Of a stretch of DNA of 9,281 bases, positions 7,486-9,281 are shown in pieces. How positions within the stretch are numbered: the stretch's first letter is position 1; each line of letters begins with the position of its first letter. The translations under genes and the position numbers were made by a program. Origin of the DNA: an uncultured Collinsella sp. (GTDB lineage Bacteria; Actinomycetota; Coriobacteriia; Coriobacteriales; Coriobacteriaceae); assembly GCA_900555355.1 (NCBI GenBank), contig USKV01000046.1, forward strand, positions 1 through 9,281, written 5' to 3'. The notes beneath the pieces are model-generated. The model did no database searches. It had not been told where the DNA came from and saw nothing but the letters and a program-made list of their open reading frames with translations.

Positions 7486-8716
7486 TTGGGAAAGGGTTCC
7501 TGTGTCACAAGTTTCTAACACCTCGTTTACAACGACGGTCTCATCAAACGCCATGGCCGTGGTGGACTATCTGTCCAAAAGCATGATGTCGGCGCTGCCG
7601 TTTATTGTCTGCGCGGCGTTGTTCCGCACCGTCGCCGTCATTATGGGTGAAGGCATGCTGGGCCTGTGGTCTGCCGATTCCGATATCTATCGCCTGTTCT
7701 ACAGTTGGCTCTATAACGCCGGCTACTACTTCTTGCCCGTTTATCTTGGTTGGGCGGCCGCTCGCCAGCTCGGTTGCTCGGAGCAGCTGGGCATGATGCT
7801 GGGCGGCGTATTGATTGCGCCCGATCTGCTTAAGCTCGTCGATGCCGCATCGACGACGGGGGCATCGATGACTTCCGTGTACGGCCTGCTTCCCGCGCCG
7901 GTCAACGATTACACGACGACTGTTATTCCGGTTCTCATCTCGGTACCCGTGCTTCGGCAAGTGGAGTGTTTCTTTCAGCGCGTTATCCCTAAGGCCGTGG
8001 CGTTTTCGTTTGTTCCGTTTGCGACCATGCTTGTCATGGTTCCGGTTTCGCTGTGTATTACGGCGCCGGCGGGCAGCTATTTGGGCATGCTGTTGGGCCA
8101 GCTTATGTTTATGCTTGGCAATTCCGGTGGCATCGTGTCGCTGCTCACGCTCATGGGGCTTGCCGCGGGCTGGGAGTTCCTTAAGATCGCGGGCGTCAGC
8201 AACGTTGTCCTATCGCTCGCCTATGCGCAGTTTATGAGTGTGGGAACGGATTCGTGCATCCTGATCGCCGCGACGATGGCAACGTTTGCCGTTTGGGGCA
8301 TGCCCTTTGGCGCGTCGCTCCGCGTTGCGGATAAGGACGAGAAGACGCTCATGCTGGGCTATTCGATCTCGGGTGTTCTTGGCGGCGTAAGCGAGCCTGC
8401 GCTGTACGGTTGCGGCTTTAAATATGGCAGGTGCCTGACGTGCATGGCCATTGGCGGCGCCGTCGGAGGCCTTGTTGCGGCCGTGGGCCACGTTACGGCC
8501 TATACCATCGGCATGACGAATGTCCTCATGGTCATTGGCTTTGCCACGGGCGGCATCCCGAACCTGCTGTGGTGCTGCGCTGCCGGCGGCACGGCATTTG
8601 CGGTGTCTGCGGCGCTGAGCTACTGCTTTGGCGTGGTGCCGGCGAAGGGACAGGCGACGGGGGACGGAGGTGATTCGCCCGAAACAGTGGCAAGCGCTGC
8701 TGAAGTGAGCGCATAA
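7478..8716 (+). CDS. PTS EIIC permease, glucose/glucoside family, without IIA or IIB domains
   Basis: Membrane permease of a sugar phosphotransferase system; it would bind a sugar outside, pass it in and need a separate IIB to phosphorylate it. The 412 residues contain roughly ten hydrophobic segments between about 38 and 388. Family signs are YYFLPVYLGWAAARQLG (83-99), the TTVIPVLISVPVLRQVE block near 147-163, and the signature GGVSEPALYGCGFKYGR (302-318), which resembles GI(T/S)EPAIYG of BglF-type IIC proteins. The HWG motif normally found in the middle loop is not evident; the matching area reads AGVSNVVLS. The C-terminal 25 residues are polar and hold no IIA domain. The substrate cannot be predicted. 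The start is uncertain: ATG 7478 has AAAGGGA 9 nt upstream but lies inside a palindrome, and GTG 7502 has GGGAAAGGG 5 nt upstream. It is not part of fatty-acid synthesis and ends at its own terminator. Confidence 0.85.
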   Translation: MSHWERVPVSQVSNTSFTTTVSSNAMAVVDYLSKSMMSALPFIVCAALFRTVAVIMGEGMLGLWSADSDIYRLFYSWLYNAGYYFLPVYLGWAAARQLGCSEQLGMMLGGVLIAPDLLKLVDAASTTGASMTSVYGLLPAPVNDYTTTVIPVLISVPVLRQVECFFQRVIPKAVAFSFVPFATMLVMVPVSLCITAPAGSYLGMLLGQLMFMLGNSGGIVSLLTLMGLAAGWEFLKIAGVSNVVLSLAYAQFMSVGTDSCILIAATMATFAVWGMPFGASLRVADKDEKTLMLGYSISGVLGGVSEPALYGCGFKYGRCLTCMAIGGAVGGLVAAVGHVTAYTIGMTNVLMVIGFATGGIPNLLWCCAAGGTAFAVSAALSYCFGVVPAKGQATGDGGDSPETVASAAEVSA

Positions 8717-8719
8717 ACC

Positions 8720-8748
8720 TGTGCGACAAAAGGACGATTCTTTTGTCA
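8720..8748. repeat. Imperfect palindromic element B after the EIIC stop
   Basis: GACAAAAG (8725-8732) and CTTTTGTC (8740-8747) are exact inverted copies around a 7-nt spacer. The element begins 4 nt after the EIIC stop. It shares the TGTG-GACAAA-GG-AC start and TGTCA end with the element at 7457-7485. No T-run follows, so it is a weak terminator candidate at most; the true terminator is just downstream. Confidence 0.5.
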
Positions 8749-8756
8749 TGCTCCAA

Positions 8757-8791
8757 GGCCGTGGCCCGTGCGGGCTGCGGCCTCTTTGTAT
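8757..8791 (+). terminator. Rho-independent terminator after the EIIC gene
   Basis: GGCCGTGGCCCG (8757-8768) pairs with CGGGCTGCGGCC (8771-8782), giving about 11 base pairs with two G-U wobbles closed by a small GTGC loop. The T-rich tail CTCTTTGTAT follows. This should end transcription from the EIIC gene and any read-through from the fab operon. The tail can also pair with ACAAAG at 8799-8804, which would be relevant only in read-through RNA. Confidence 0.8.
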
Positions 8792-8813
8792 CTGGGAGAC
8801 AAAGTGGCTACAC

Positions 8814-8819
8814 TACAAT
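8814..8819 (+). promoter_or_regulatory. Possible -10 box for the cation transporter gene
   Basis: TACAAT differs from the consensus TATAAT at one position and lies between the terminator and the transporter start. No good -35 box is found 16-18 nt upstream (that area reads ATCTGGGA), so support is weak. AT-rich GATATATA at 8834-8841 is an alternative -10 region, also without a clear -35. Confidence 0.25.
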
Positions 8820-8866
8820 CCGTTTGAGCAATAGATATATAGGTAGTACCGTGGGGGCGGATGTAG

Positions 8867-9281
8867 ATGGTCGAGTGGATTGTTAAGCGTGCGCAGGGCG
8901 ACCGTGCGCGCGTGGGCACGTTAGCTGGCATGGTGTGTATTGTCGCCAATGTTGCGCTTTGTGCTGCGAAGGGTGCAATTGGTGTGGTTTCGGGATCGGT
9001 TTCGATTGTGGCGGATGCCATGAACAACCTGTCCGATGCCAGCTCGAATATCGTGAGCGTGCTGGGCTTTAAGCTGGCGAGCAAGCCGGCCGACCCCGAG
9101 CATCCTTACGGCCATGGTCGCTACGAGTACCTCTCGGGTCTTGTCGTGGCGGCGCTCGTGCTTCTCATTGGCCTTGAACTGGTGAAGTCCTCGTTTGAGC
9201 GTATCATCCACCCCGAACCTGTCGAGTTCTCGCTTGCCCTGGTGGCAGTCCTGGCGCTTTCGATGGTTGTTAAGCTGTGGA
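8867..9281 (+). CDS. Cation diffusion facilitator transporter, probable Mn2+ exporter (3' partial)
   Basis: Proton-coupled divalent metal efflux protein of the inner membrane. The first 138 residues are visible and the frame is open to the window end. Hydrophobic helices are seen at about 17-40, 44-70, 89-107 and 118-137. The helix-2 motif DAMNNLSDASSN carries Asn53-x-x-x-Asp57, and HPYGHGRYEYLSG (79-91) is the CDF loop signature. In the family, zinc transporters have His or Asp at the first position, while N-x-x-x-D is typical of manganese exporters such as MntE. The second half of the metal site, in helix 5, and the C-terminal cytoplasmic domain lie outside. ATG 8867 is preceded by GGGGGCGG (8852-8860 region) at good spacing. 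Directly before it is an in-frame ATG-TAG at 8861-8866. The upstream terminator makes it a separate transcription unit. Confidence 0.92.
   Translation, partial: MVEWIVKRAQGDRARVGTLAGMVCIVANVALCAAKGAIGVVSGSVSIVADAMNNLSDASSNIVSVLGFKLASKPADPEHPYGHGRYEYLSGLVVAALVLLIGLELVKSSFERIIHPEPVEFSLALVAVLALSMVVKLW

Noticed and set aside
5869..7554. A 561-residue open frame on the minus strand opposite accDA
   Set aside because: Composition is biased to Ala, Arg and His with no family motif, and the + strand has an unmistakable AccD-AccA. It arises from codon bias.
8783..8866. A manganese riboswitch (yybP-ykoY type) ahead of the CDF gene
   Set aside because: The space after the terminator is short and I do not see the conserved paired loops of that riboswitch class.

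Overview
The window (9281 bases, high G+C, all genes on the + strand) looks like a chromosomal segment of a high-G+C anaerobe. A Coriobacteriia member such as Collinsella is my best guess. This rests on base composition, the type II fatty-acid gene order, a fused accD-accA gene and an orphan phosphotransferase (PTS) permease. I could not test it by a search.

Positions 1-479 hold one open frame that is clearly a hybrid. Its first part is the middle of formate-tetrahydrofolate ligase (Fhs). From about position 237 it becomes the C-terminal end of the flavin enoyl-ACP reductase FabK. The join is in frame at a shared-looking Arg-Ala-Leu-Lys stretch. FabK is the expected gene just upstream of fabD, so the downstream half is in its proper place and the Fhs half is the intruder. 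It is either a real rearrangement or an assembly chimera.

Positions 467-7461 are a tight type II fatty-acid synthesis operon: fabD, fabG, fabF, accB, fabZ, accC and a fused accD-accA. Spacings run from overlaps of about 14 nt to gaps of 39 nt, which suggests one transcript with translational coupling. AccB (biotin carrier), AccC (biotin carboxylase) and AccDA (carboxyltransferase) make malonyl-CoA. FabD moves malonate to ACP, and FabF, FabG, FabZ and FabK run the elongation cycle. fabH, acpP and most of fabK would lie upstream and are not seen.

Positions 7478-8716 encode a stand-alone PTS EIIC permease of the glucose/glucoside family without IIA or IIB domains. Two related imperfect palindromes flank it. 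One overlaps the accDA stop and the permease start, and the other follows the permease stop. A convincing rho-independent terminator follows at 8757-8791.

Positions 8867-9281 are the 5' part of a cation diffusion facilitator whose visible metal-site motif (N-x-x-x-D) points to manganese. The gene runs off the window. No RNA genes, CRISPR arrays, insertion sequences or defence genes were seen. The region is mainly core metabolism, and the oddities are the fhs/fabK hybrid, the accDA fusion and the palindromes around the permease.
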